Positions 43,770-51,792 of a stretch of 64,000 nucleotides of DNA are shown here, one piece after another. The first letter of the stretch is position 1, and each line of letters opens with the position of its first letter. The stretch is from JACKHA01 sp041401985 (GTDB lineage: Bacteria; Planctomycetota; Phycisphaerae; Phycisphaerales; UBA1924), in the NCBI GenBank assembly GCA_041401985.1, contig JAWKTE010000006.1, positions 124,001-188,000 on the forward strand, in the 5' to 3' direction. The position numbers and the translations under genes are program-made. The notes under the pieces were generated by a model. That model was given only the letters and a program-made list of their open reading frames with translations, was not told the origin of the DNA and did not search any database.

Positions 43770-46577
43770 TCAGATCGGCACGCCGACGCCGATGACGCGG
43801 AAGTTGAACACGGCCTCATCCGGGTCGTCCGAGGCAAGGCTGATGAAGGCCTTCTGCTTGCCCAGGTCCGTGGGCGTGAAGGAGACGACGAAGGTTGTGG
43901 ACTCGCTCGGGGCCAGGGAGGTCGCGCCCGGCTGCTGGACGATGGTCCAGAGCGACGAGTCGACGGTGACCTCGCCGAGCGTGAGGGTCGAGCCGCCGGT
44001 GTTGGTGACGGTGTAGGTGACGGTGACGGTCTGGCCGAGGTCGACCTGGCCGTAGCGCTGGCCGCTGCTCGGGCGGGCCTTGCGGTCGTTGTCGGAGATG
44101 TCGCGCGAACCGCCGGTGACGCCCACGTCGGGGAGGCTGGGGTGCGGCACGCCGCGCCCGGCGACCTTCATGGTGAAGCGTGGGCGGTCGGGGTCGTTGG
44201 TGAAGATGGCGATGTTGGCGCGGCGGGTGCCGAACTCGGAGGGGTCGAAGCGGACGGTGAAGGTGGTGGAGGAGCCGGCGGGGATGATGAACTCGGGGAG
44301 GATGATGACCTCGTAGTCGCCGGGCACCTGGCCGCGCGGCTCGATGCTGGAGATGACCAGGTCGGCATCGCCGGTGTTGCGGATCAGGTAGACGATGTCC
44401 TTGGTGCCGCTGACCAGTTCGACCGGGCCGAAGCCGGTGCCCTCCGCGCGTCGGGCCTTGAGTTCGTGGCCCAGGGGCTGGTCGAGCATCCCGCCGCCAA
44501 AGGGGGCGATGTTGGGCCCGCCGGTCGGGGGCGGGGGCGGCGGGGGCGGCGACGTCGGCTCGATGGTGATGACCGGGTTGTCTGTGATGGCGGTGTTGTT
44601 GGTCTCGTCCTGCTCGACGACGGCGTCGTCGGCGTCGGCGATCACGCCCAGGCGCCACGCGCCCTCGGGGAGGTCGCTCGGGATCGTGACAAAGACGCGG
44701 TGAACGAGGCTGCCGTTGGCGGCGATCGTCCCGATCGCCTGGGACGTGAGCTCGACATCGTCCGAGTTCCCGAGCGTCTCGTCGAGCGAGAGCACCAGGC
44801 GGAGCGTCGAGGCGCCCGCCTCAAACATCGTGGGGTTCGTGATGACCGGGCTCAGGTTGACGACCGTGCCCACCTCCAGCGGGAGCGTCAGGCCGCTGAA
44901 GTCCGCGGTCAGGGCCAGGTCGGGGCGGAACTCCTCGACCGCGACGGAGAACATGACGGTCTGGTCGATGTTGTTGGTCTCGTCGAACTCGATGACTTCG
45001 TCGTCGGCGTCGACGATCAGGGCGAGTTGCCACGTGCCCGGTGCGAGGTTGGCCGGGATGGTCATCATCTCGTCGAACATGACGAACTCGCCGGCCGTAA
45101 GGGCGCGGCGGTCTTCGAACAGCGTCACGTCGCTGGGATCGCCGAAGTTGCCGTCCAGCGACAGCACGACCCGCGTGGCGAACTCGCCGGCGTCGACCAG
45201 GCCGCCGTTCTGCATGCCCCACTGGGCCCGGATCGGCTCGCCCGGGGCGGCGGCGCCGGGCATGATCTCGAACAGCACACCGAAGATGTCCGACGAGTTC
45301 TCGACGACGTTGAACGGTGAGATCGCGATGTTGTTGGTCTCGTCGCGCTCCTCGATGGCGTTGTTGGCGTCGGCGACGACCGCGATGCGGTAGTTGCCGA
45401 TCGGGAGGTTCGCGGGGATGGTGATGGTGTTGGTCCCACCGAACGAGGCCATGGCCGGGATCGCGGCCGTCGTGAACTGATCCACGATGATGTCGTCGGC
45501 GTTGCCGATCGTTTCGTCGGTGGTGAGCACGAACTGGATGAGCGGCCCGGCCGCGTTGATCGACGTGGTGTTCTCGACGGTGAACGGCACGTCGTAGGTG
45601 AGCCCGGGCGGGGAAGGAACGGGCGACAACAGCCCCAGCGTCGTCTCGAGATCGGGCAGCGGCGAGGACGCGACGTTGATCGTGGCCGCGAACCCGAAGT
45701 TGTCGCCGGTGTTGGAGGCGGGGTCGCCGGGCTCGTTCAGCAGCAGGAACCCGTTGGCGAAGAAGTAGACCGTGTACTCGCCCTCGGGCGTGTTGGCGGG
45801 GATGGTCAGGAAGGTCGTCACGTCGGTGTTCGAGTTCCCGCCCAGGCGCGGGGCCGACTGCGACGTGAACGCGATGTCGTCGTCGTCGCCGGGCACGCCG
45901 TTCTGGTCGATGTGGGCGTGGAGTTCGTAGTCGAGGTTGACGACCGGGTCGGGGATGGCGTCGGGGCCGTTGTTGAACAGCGTGGCGGAGAGCGCGACCG
46001 TCTCGCCCGGGGCGTAGACGGACTTGTTGGTGGAGGCGCCGAAGAAGAAGTAGTTGACGTTGGCGACCATCGCCGGGCCCATGTAGTTCATGGTGCGGGA
46101 CGAGATGCTGGTGTTGTTGTTCTCGTTCTCCTCGTCCACCTGGTTGAAGGCATCGACGCGGACGGCGGCCGCGTAGTTGCCGGCGGGGGTGTTGTCGGGC
46201 GCGAAGAAATCGAGGTCTTCGAGAACGACCATGCCGCCGGCCGGGATGGCCGGGAGGTCCTCCCACGAGACGATGACGTCGTCGCTCCCGCCGAACACGT
46301 CGTTCAGGTCCAGACGCACCTCCAGGCGGGAAGCCGCGGCCTCCTGGTCGCCCGTGTTCTGGACCGTGATGGTCGCCAGGAACGGATCGCCGGGATTGAT
46401 GATCTGCACGCCGAGGTCGACCGAGGCCACGAGATCGGCCGCGAGCAGGCGGCGTTCCTCGAGCGACTCGAGCAGCCGGGCGGGGTCGTACTCGGGCCGG
46501 GGATGGCGGGCCTTCCGTGCGGTGCCGTAGGCGGTTCGCTGGGCGCGGCGGCGGGACTCGAGGATTCGCTGAAGCAT
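43770..46577 (-). CDS. Large CARDB-repeat surface protein with LEPR-XLL-like N-terminus (paralogue 2)
   Basis: The 935-residue protein has a basic N-terminus and the motif LLESLEERRLLAADL (from about residue 35), a variant of the LEPR-XLL signature. Five or six CARDB-like repeats follow, each with an Asp/Asn-rich end (NEENENNNTSI, ERDETNNIAI, EFDETNNIDQ, EQDETNNTAI) and a start such as PDLALTADFSG. The C-terminal third has choice-of-anchor-D-like domains nearly identical to the neighbour (RRANIAIFTNDPDRPRFTMK, GGSRDISDNDRKARPSSGQR). Exported surface protein; ligand unknown. The high similarity of the C-terminal domains suggests recent duplication or gene conversion. Confidence 0.8.
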   Translation of the reverse strand: MLQRILESRRRAQRTAYGTARKARHPRPEYDPARLLESLEERRLLAADLVASVDLGVQIINPGDPFLATITVQNTGDQEAAASRLEVRLDLNDVFGGSDDVIVSWEDLPAIPAGGMVVLEDLDFFAPDNTPAGNYAAAVRVDAFNQVDEENENNNTSISSRTMNYMGPAMVANVNYFFFGASTNKSVYAPGETVALSATLFNNGPDAIPDPVVNLDYELHAHIDQNGVPGDDDDIAFTSQSAPRLGGNSNTDVTTFLTIPANTPEGEYTVYFFANGFLLLNEPGDPASNTGDNFGFAATINVASSPLPDLETTLGLLSPVPSPPGLTYDVPFTVENTTSINAAGPLIQFVLTTDETIGNADDIIVDQFTTAAIPAMASFGGTNTITIPANLPIGNYRIAVVADANNAIEERDETNNIAISPFNVVENSSDIFGVLFEIMPGAAAPGEPIRAQWGMQNGGLVDAGEFATRVVLSLDGNFGDPSDVTLFEDRRALTAGEFVMFDEMMTIPANLAPGTWQLALIVDADDEVIEFDETNNIDQTVMFSVAVEEFRPDLALTADFSGLTLPLEVGTVVNLSPVITNPTMFEAGASTLRLVLSLDETLGNSDDVELTSQAIGTIAANGSLVHRVFVTIPSDLPEGAWRLGVIADADDAVVEQDETNNTAITDNPVITIEPTSPPPPPPPPTGGPNIAPFGGGMLDQPLGHELKARRAEGTGFGPVELVSGTKDIVYLIRNTGDADLVISSIEPRGQVPGDYEVIILPEFIIPAGSSTTFTVRFDPSEFGTRRANIAIFTNDPDRPRFTMKVAGRGVPHPSLPDVGVTGGSRDISDNDRKARPSSGQRYGQVDLGQTVTVTYTVTNTGGSTLTLGEVTVDSSLWTIVQQPGATSLAPSESTTFVVSFTPTDLGKQKAFISLASDDPDEAVFNFRVIGVGVPI

Positions 46578-46957
46578 CGGTGAAGTCTCCTGCTGGCGGG
46601 ACGCTCAAGAAGGCAGCGGCTGGCGCGGCAAGAGCCCGCAAGCAAAAACCGTTTGCCATCAATCCGGACAATCTCCGAACGTGTTCGCGGGGGTGGAATC
46701 TCCCCCGCTTCAAGGGGTTACGAGCCTACAGCGTTGAGCGTGCTGCGCCAACCCCGTTGTTGCGGTTGTCGCGTGTTGAGGGTCGGGGCGCGGACGCGAT
46801 CGGCGCTCCGATCGGCTTCCCGATGCGCCGCGGCATCCTCCGGAGCGCGTTCCGGCTCGCTGCAGACCCGCACCTGTCCGAGCCGATGTCCACAGTCGGC
46901 GGCGGGCGCTTGACAACGCGCCGGCGCACGCTCATGATCGTCGCCCGAGTTCCACCC
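46578..46957. other. 380-bp divergent spacer upstream of the lysW leader
   Basis: It lies between the CARDB gene (minus) and the lysW operon (plus). It contains an inverted repeat, GCGGGGG with CCCCCGC (46687-46708), and otherwise nothing I can assign. Open frames on either strand lack recognisable content. Confidence 0.4.
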
Positions 46958-47044
46958 ATGATGACCTCCCGCAAACACGCGATGCACAAAGACGCCAAAG
47001 GCGTCCGGGGTGCGCGCGTGCGGGCGGGGCGGCTCGGGTCCTAG
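46958..47044 (+). CDS. Possible Arg/Lys-rich leader peptide upstream of the lysW operon
   Basis: A 28-codon frame from ATG 46958 reads MMTSRKHAMHKDAKGVRGAR and ends VRAGRLGS before TAG. Eight of 28 residues are Arg or Lys. An intrinsic terminator starts 28 nt after the stop, and lysW begins 97 nt beyond that. This layout fits ribosome-mediated attenuation of a lysine/arginine biosynthesis operon. Against it, no good ribosome-binding site precedes the ATG, part of the sequence (CACAAAGACGCCAAAGG) resembles the dispersed repeat units, and no clear antiterminator was identified. Confidence 0.3.
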   Translation: MMTSRKHAMHKDAKGVRGARVRAGRLGS

Positions 47045-47071
47045 ACGATCCAGCAAGTCCAGATCCCACGA

Positions 47072-47105
47072 GGCCCCCGGAGCAGCCGGGGGCCTTGTTG
47101 TTTTT
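47072..47105 (+). terminator. Intrinsic terminator upstream of lysW (possible attenuator)
   Basis: GGCCCCCGG and CCGGGGGCC form a perfect 9-bp stem with a 5-nt loop, followed by TTGTTGTTTTT on the plus strand. It lies 96 bp upstream of lysW with no established gene ending before it, so it may act as an attenuator of the operon. Confidence 0.75.
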
Positions 47106-47200
47106 GCACCGTCAGTTTCGGCCCGCGGGGTTGTCCCCCGGCGGCCCAGGTCCGAGACCATGACCCAGATCACGACCCAGAACAACGGAGGAGTATCGCG

Positions 47201-47458
47201 ATGAGCCAGTCCATGAGCCAGTCCATGAGCCAGTCTGTTGGCCAGTCCATGCCGCAGCAGACCTTGTCCACCGACCATCCGGCGCCCTCCGCGGCGGGCG
47301 TGTGCCCAGAGTGCGAGCAGCCGGTCGCGTTCGCCCGCGCGCCGCTGGCGGGGCAGGTGGTGTCGTGCGTCGGGTGCGGGGCCGAGTTGGAAGTCACCTC
47401 GCGCGATCCGCTGCGGCTGGAGCCGGCCCCAGAGGTCGAGGAGGACTGGGGTGAGTGA
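47201..47458 (+). CDS. lysW: Amino-group carrier protein LysW
   Basis: The 85-residue carrier has two CxxC zinc-binding pairs (CPECEQPVAF and SCVGCGAELEV) and the diagnostic C-terminus EVEEDWGE. The terminal Glu gamma-carboxyl is joined to the alpha-amino group of aminoadipate or glutamate to protect it during lysine or arginine synthesis. The usual LysW has about 55 residues; the extra N-terminus is three 12-bp tandem repeats encoding MSQS, giving three in-frame ATGs (47201, 47213, 47225). Only the first has a strong ribosome-binding site (GGAGGAG, 7 nt away). First gene of the lysWXYZK cluster. Confidence 0.9.
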   Translation: MSQSMSQSMSQSVGQSMPQQTLSTDHPAPSAAGVCPECEQPVAFARAPLAGQVVSCVGCGAELEVTSRDPLRLEPAPEVEEDWGE

Positions 47459-47619
47459 ACCGGAGAAGGGTGGGGCGAGACCCCGTGCAGAGCTGGCGTC
47501 CGCGTTCGTGGCGGACGAGCGGGGCCTGGCGGCGTTGCTGGGGCCGCGGGGCCTGGGGCCGGTGATCGAGGGCATTTTCGAGAAGCGTGCCGCGATCGCG
47601 GCACAAGGGAGCGGCTTTG

Positions 47620-48555
47620 ATGCGTATCGCCATGCTGTACACGCGGCTTCGGGCCGAGGAGCAGTTGCTGCTCGACGCGTTCGCGGGCGTCGGCGTCCGG
47701 GTTGACGCGATCGACACGCGGACGGTCGTGCAGCAACTGGACGAGCCGGGGGCGTGGCCGGGCTACGACGCGGTGTTCGACCGATCGCTGAGCCTGACCG
47801 CGTCGCTGACCATCGGACGGGTGCTGGACGCCTGGGGCGTGCGATGCGTGAACCCGATCGGCACGATCGAGGCGTGCAGCGACAAGTTACGAACGAGCAT
47901 CGAACTGGCTCGCCGCGGCGTGCCGACGCCGCGGGTCCGGGTGGCGACCTCGCCGGCGGCGGCGCTGGAGGCGATCGAGGCGATGGGGTATCCGGTCGTG
48001 CTCAAGCCGACGATCGGGTCGTGGGGGCGGCTGGTGGCGCGGGTGAACGACCGCGACGCGGCCGAGGCGCTCATCGAGCACCGCGACACGCTGGGCTCGG
48101 TCCAGCACGGCGTGTTCTACATCCAGGAGCACATCGACAAGCCCGGGCGCGACGTCCGCGTGTTCGTGATCGGAGGCGAGCCGGTCGCGGCGATCACGAG
48201 GACGAGCGAGCATTGGGTCACCAACACGGCCCGCGGGGCCCGGGCCGCCAACTGCCCGCTGACGGAGGAGATCAGCGGCGTTGCGGTGCGGGCCGCCGCG
48301 GCCGTGGGGGGCGACGCGGTGGCGATCGATCTGCTCGAGTGCCCGCGCCGCGGGGTGCTGGTCAACGAGATCAACCACTCGATGGAGTTCAGAAACAGCA
48401 TCGCCACGACGGGGGTGGACATCCCTGGGCTACTGGTGCGCCGGGTGCTGGAGGCGGCGCGGGAGGGGGCGAGGCGGAGGGAATCGGCGGGCGTCGGCGC
48501 GACGCCGATCGGGCCGACCGGGGCCGCGCCGCAGGTTGAGGCGGTGGGGGCGTGA
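47620..48555 (+). CDS. lysX: LysW-aminoadipate/glutamate ligase (LysX/ArgX family)
   Basis: The 311-residue ATP-grasp ligase joins the amino acid to the LysW C-terminus. It has KPTIGSWGRLVARVNDRDAA, HGVFYIQEHIDKPGRDVRVF and the family motif VNEINHSMEFRNSIATTGVD. ATG 47620 (MRIAMLYTRLRAEEQLLLDA) has AGGGAG upstream. The family divides into lysine, arginine and dual-purpose enzymes by a few substrate-loop residues; I cannot decide between them here. A 161-bp gap separates it from lysW, while its stop overlaps the next start by 4 nt (GTGA). Confidence 0.9.
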   Translation: MRIAMLYTRLRAEEQLLLDAFAGVGVRVDAIDTRTVVQQLDEPGAWPGYDAVFDRSLSLTASLTIGRVLDAWGVRCVNPIGTIEACSDKLRTSIELARRGVPTPRVRVATSPAAALEAIEAMGYPVVLKPTIGSWGRLVARVNDRDAAEALIEHRDTLGSVQHGVFYIQEHIDKPGRDVRVFVIGGEPVAAITRTSEHWVTNTARGARAANCPLTEEISGVAVRAAAAVGGDAVAIDLLECPRRGVLVNEINHSMEFRNSIATTGVDIPGLLVRRVLEAAREGARRRESAGVGATPIGPTGAAPQVEAVGA

Positions 48556-49613
48556 GTTTCTCAGCGGCCATCGTGGGCGCGAGCGGGTTCACGGGCGGTG
48601 AGCTGTTGCGTCTCCTGCTCGGGCATCCGTCGATCGAAGCGGCGCAGATCACGTCGCGCCGCCTGGCGGGGCACCCGGTCCATCGTGCCCACCCGCACCT
48701 GCGTGGGCTGAGCGACCTGGTGTTCGAGCCGGCGGAGGACGTGCGGGCGTGCGACGTGGCGTTCCTGTGCCTGCCGCACGGCGAGGCGCAGCGCGAGATC
48801 GATCGGTACCTCGGGCTGGCGCGGGTTGTGGTGGACCTGTCCGCGGACTTCCGGTTGCGCGACGCGGGCGAGTACGAGGCCTGGTACGGCGAGGCGCACG
48901 CGCGCCCGGACCTGCTCGGGCGGGCGGTCTATGGGCTGTGCGAGACGTCGCGCGGGCGGATCCGCGAGGGGGGTGAGGCCGAGCGCGGCAGCGACCGGGC
49001 CCGGCTCATCTCCGGCGTCGGGTGCAATGCCACCGCGATGATTCTGGCTCTCCTGCCGCTGGCCCGGGCCGGGCTGGTGCGGCGTGCGATCGCGGACCTC
49101 AAGGTCGGCTCGTCGGAGGGTGGGGCCAAGGCGACGGATGCCTCGCACCACCCGATCCGGGCCGGGGCGACGCGGACGTACTCGATCGGCGGGCATCGGC
49201 ACCTGGCGGAGGTGCGCCAAGCGCTGGGCGCCGACATCGACGTCGACGCGACGGTGACATCCATCGAACTCGTCCGCGGCGTGCTGTGCACGGCCCACGT
49301 CGAGCCGACACGCCCGGTGGACGAGCGGGAAGTGCGGCGTCTGTACCGCGAGGCGTACGAGCGCGAGCCGTTCGTGCGGATCGTGAGCGAGCGATCCGGC
49401 CTGCACCGCCTGCCGGACCCGAAGGTGGTGGTGGGGAGCAACTTCGCGGACGTGGGGTTCGGCGTGGACGCGCGGTCGGGGCGGATTGTCGCGCTGTGCG
49501 CGATCGACAACCTCGTCAAGGGCGCGGCCGGCAGCGCGATCCAGGCGGCCAACGTCGCGTTCGGGCTGGATGAAACGGCCGGGCTTCGGACGCCGGGACT
49601 GTTCCCGGCCTGA
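48552..49613 (+). CDS. lysY: LysW-aminoadipyl/glutamyl phosphate reductase (LysY, ArgC family)
   Basis: The 353-residue NADPH-dependent reductase has an N-terminal Rossmann motif (AAIVGASGFTGGELLRLLLG), the catalytic Cys in SGVGCNATAMILALLP and a His in SIGGHRHLAEV. It ends like ArgC (VGSNFADVGF, DNLVKGAAGSAIQAANV). In this operon the substrate is the LysW-bound acyl phosphate made by LysZ, reduced to the semialdehyde. The GTG start overlaps the lysX stop. A short insert, REGGEAERGSDRA, precedes the catalytic Cys segment. Confidence 0.9.
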   Translation: MSFSAAIVGASGFTGGELLRLLLGHPSIEAAQITSRRLAGHPVHRAHPHLRGLSDLVFEPAEDVRACDVAFLCLPHGEAQREIDRYLGLARVVVDLSADFRLRDAGEYEAWYGEAHARPDLLGRAVYGLCETSRGRIREGGEAERGSDRARLISGVGCNATAMILALLPLARAGLVRRAIADLKVGSSEGGAKATDASHHPIRAGATRTYSIGGHRHLAEVRQALGADIDVDATVTSIELVRGVLCTAHVEPTRPVDEREVRRLYREAYEREPFVRIVSERSGLHRLPDPKVVVGSNFADVGFGVDARSGRIVALCAIDNLVKGAAGSAIQAANVAFGLDETAGLRTPGLFPA

Positions 49614-49666
49614 CGAGACAGTCGGAGTCGGACGGGGTGCGTGCAACGAGATCGAAGGGAGCGCAC

Positions 49667-50497
49667 ATGGGCAGCATCGCAGTCATCAAGATCGGCGGCG
49701 GGGCTGGGATCGATGCGGCGGCGCTCGCGCCGCAGATCGCGCGTCTGATCGAATCAGGCGAGCCGGTCGTCGTCGTCCACGGCGGCTCCGGAGCGACCGA
49801 CGACCTGGCGGCCCGGCTCGGCGTCGAGAACCGCCGGCTCGTCAGCCCGTCGGGGCACGAAAGCCGTCGCACCGACGCGGCCATGCGCGACGTGTTCGCC
49901 ATGGCGTGTGCGGGGCTGTCAAACACTCGTCTGGTCGCGGCCTTGCGTTCGGCCGGCGTCGACGCGGTCGGCCTAAGCGGCGTGGACGGGGGCGTGTGGA
50001 CCGCCGAGCGCAAAGGGGCGATCCGAGCGATCGAGGGCGATCGCGTCGTGATCGTTCGGGATGACCTGTCGGGGCGGGTGGTGGGCGTCGATGGCGCGCT
50101 GCTGCTCGGGCTTCTGGAGATGGGGCGCACGCCCGTGCTGTGCCCGCCGGCGATCACGGGCGACGGCGTGGTTGTGAACGTCGATGCGGACCGGGCGGCG
50201 GCGGCGACGGCGGCGGCGATCGGGGCCTCGCGACTGCTGCTGCTGAGCAACGTGCCGGGCGTGCTGGCGGACCCGTCGGACCCGGCCTCGCTCATCGAGC
50301 ACGCCGCGGGCGAGGGTCTGGGGCGCGTGCGCGAGGCCGCCCGCGGGCGGATGAAGAACAAGGTGCTGGCGGCGGAAGAGGCGATCGCGGCGGGCGTGTC
50401 GCATGTGGTGATCGGCACGGCCCAGGGCCCGGATGCGGTTTTGCGCGCGATCGCGGGGCAGGGAACGATGTTCGAGGCGGCGGAGATCGGAGCATGA
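49667..50497 (+). CDS. lysZ: LysW-aminoadipate/glutamate kinase (LysZ, amino-acid kinase family)
   Basis: The 276-residue kinase from ATG 49667 (GAAGGGAG upstream) has AAK-family motifs: VIKIGGGAG, VVVVHGGSGATDDLA, LLLLSNVPGVLADPSDPASL and GRMKNKVLAAEEAIAAGVSH. It phosphorylates the side-chain carboxyl of the LysW-attached amino acid, like ArgB with a carrier in place of acetyl. Its stop overlaps the lysK start (ATGA). Confidence 0.92.
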   Translation: MGSIAVIKIGGGAGIDAAALAPQIARLIESGEPVVVVHGGSGATDDLAARLGVENRRLVSPSGHESRRTDAAMRDVFAMACAGLSNTRLVAALRSAGVDAVGLSGVDGGVWTAERKGAIRAIEGDRVVIVRDDLSGRVVGVDGALLLGLLEMGRTPVLCPPAITGDGVVVNVDADRAAAATAAAIGASRLLLLSNVPGVLADPSDPASLIEHAAGEGLGRVREAARGRMKNKVLAAEEAIAAGVSHVVIGTAQGPDAVLRAIAGQGTMFEAAEIGA

Positions 50498-51744
50498 CAC
50501 GGACGACGGCGGCAGTGGACGGCACGGCGGATGCGTCGGCGAGCACTCGCGGGCGCGTGGAAGAGGATGCCCGCCTCGCGGAACCGAAGCCCGCAACGGC
50601 GCTCCCAGTAGCGACGTTCGTGTCGGTGGACGGACATCCCGCGCTCAACGCCGGCGTCGGGGATGATCGGGCCGTCGACGCCCTGCAACGCCTCGTCGCG
50701 ACGCCCAGTGTCTCCGGGTCAGAGGCCGCGGCGGTCGGCGTGTTCATCGAAATCGCCGCAGGGATTGGGCTGTTGGCGTCGATCGACGGCGCGGGCAATG
50801 GCCTGGCGTTGCGCCCGAGCCGCGGCCCGGAACAGGCACGGATCATCCTGCTCGGGCACATCGACACCGTTGCTGGACACATCCCCGTGCGCATCGAGGA
50901 CGGCGTGCTGCACGGGCGGGGCAGCGTGGACGCCAAGGGGCCGCTCGCGGCCATGCTGGTGGCGGCGTCGCGGGCGTGCGTTCCCGACGGAGTCGCAGTC
51001 GAGGTCATTGCGGCCGTCGGCGAGGAGACGCCGACATCGCCCGGAGCGCGGTTCGTGCTGCCGCGGCGACGACCGGCCGCGTGCATCATCGGCGAGCCGA
51101 GCGGGTGGGACGGCGTGACGCTGGGCTACAAGGGTCGGCTCCGCCTGACGGCCGAGGTTTCGGGCGGATCGGCCCACTCGGCCGGGGCGACGGAGTCGGC
51201 GTGCGACGCAGCGATCGGTTGGTGGTCGCGGGTGCGGCGGTGGGTCGAGCGGAAGAACGATGGCCGCCGCGGGACGTTCGAGACGATCTCGGCGTCGCTG
51301 CTTGCGATGGAGTCGGGCGACGACGGGCTGTGCCAATGGGCGCGGCTGCGCGCCGGTCTGCGTCTGCCCGTGTGGATGCCGCCCGGCGAGGCCGAGGCCG
51401 CCCTGTGTGCGCTCGACGCTGCCGACGGGTTCGAGATCCGCGTTCACGTGGATGGGGCGGAATGTGCCCACGAGGTCGGGCGGAACGACGCGGTGGTGCG
51501 GGCCCTGTCCGCGGCGATCCGGGGCGAGGGCGGCGTGCCGCGGCCCAAGCGCAAGTCGGGCACGTCGGACATGAACGTGGTCGGACCAGCGTGGGGCTGC
51601 CCGATCGCGGCGTATGGGCCGGGCGACAGCGCGCTCGACCACACGCCGCACGAGCGGGTCTCGGTTGGCGAGTACCTGCGGTCGATCCGCGTGCTGCGCG
51701 CGGCGATCGAGGGGCTTGGAGTGGAGATCGCGACGGCGGGCTAA
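50494..51744 (+). CDS. lysK: LysW-lysine/ornithine hydrolase (LysK, M20 peptidase family)
   Basis: The 416-residue metallohydrolase releases lysine or ornithine from LysW at the end of the pathway. Metal and catalytic motifs are present: LLGHIDTVAGHIPV, HGRGSVDAKGPLAAM, AVGEETPTSPGARFVL, IIGEPSGWD and the C-terminal GPGDSALDHTPHERVSVGEY. The first 70 residues before DRAVDALQRLVATPSVSGSE are not conserved. ATG 50494 overlaps the lysZ stop. The LysJ aminotransferase step is absent from this operon; the class-III aminotransferase at 12.6-14.1 kb is one candidate. Confidence 0.9.
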   Translation: MTRTTAAVDGTADASASTRGRVEEDARLAEPKPATALPVATFVSVDGHPALNAGVGDDRAVDALQRLVATPSVSGSEAAAVGVFIEIAAGIGLLASIDGAGNGLALRPSRGPEQARIILLGHIDTVAGHIPVRIEDGVLHGRGSVDAKGPLAAMLVAASRACVPDGVAVEVIAAVGEETPTSPGARFVLPRRRPAACIIGEPSGWDGVTLGYKGRLRLTAEVSGGSAHSAGATESACDAAIGWWSRVRRWVERKNDGRRGTFETISASLLAMESGDDGLCQWARLRAGLRLPVWMPPGEAEAALCALDAADGFEIRVHVDGAECAHEVGRNDAVVRALSAAIRGEGGVPRPKRKSGTSDMNVVGPAWGCPIAAYGPGDSALDHTPHERVSVGEYLRSIRVLRAAIEGLGVEIATAG

Positions 51745-51792
51745 CTTGCCCGCGCTCCGGTCTTGGCTCCAGCGCGCGGATATCGTGGACCC

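Noticed and set aside
46578..47200. Lysine riboswitch or T-box upstream of lysW
   Set aside because: The conserved core motifs of neither element were recognised by eye; only a terminator and a basic leader frame are visible. A covariance-model search would settle it.
47451..47705. A GTG-initiated frame overlapping the lysW stop and running into lysX, which would fill the lysW-lysX gap
   Set aside because: The first 55 residues look protein-like, but no family was recognised and the last part is a shadow of lysX. It cannot be excluded, but the evidence is too thin for a feature.
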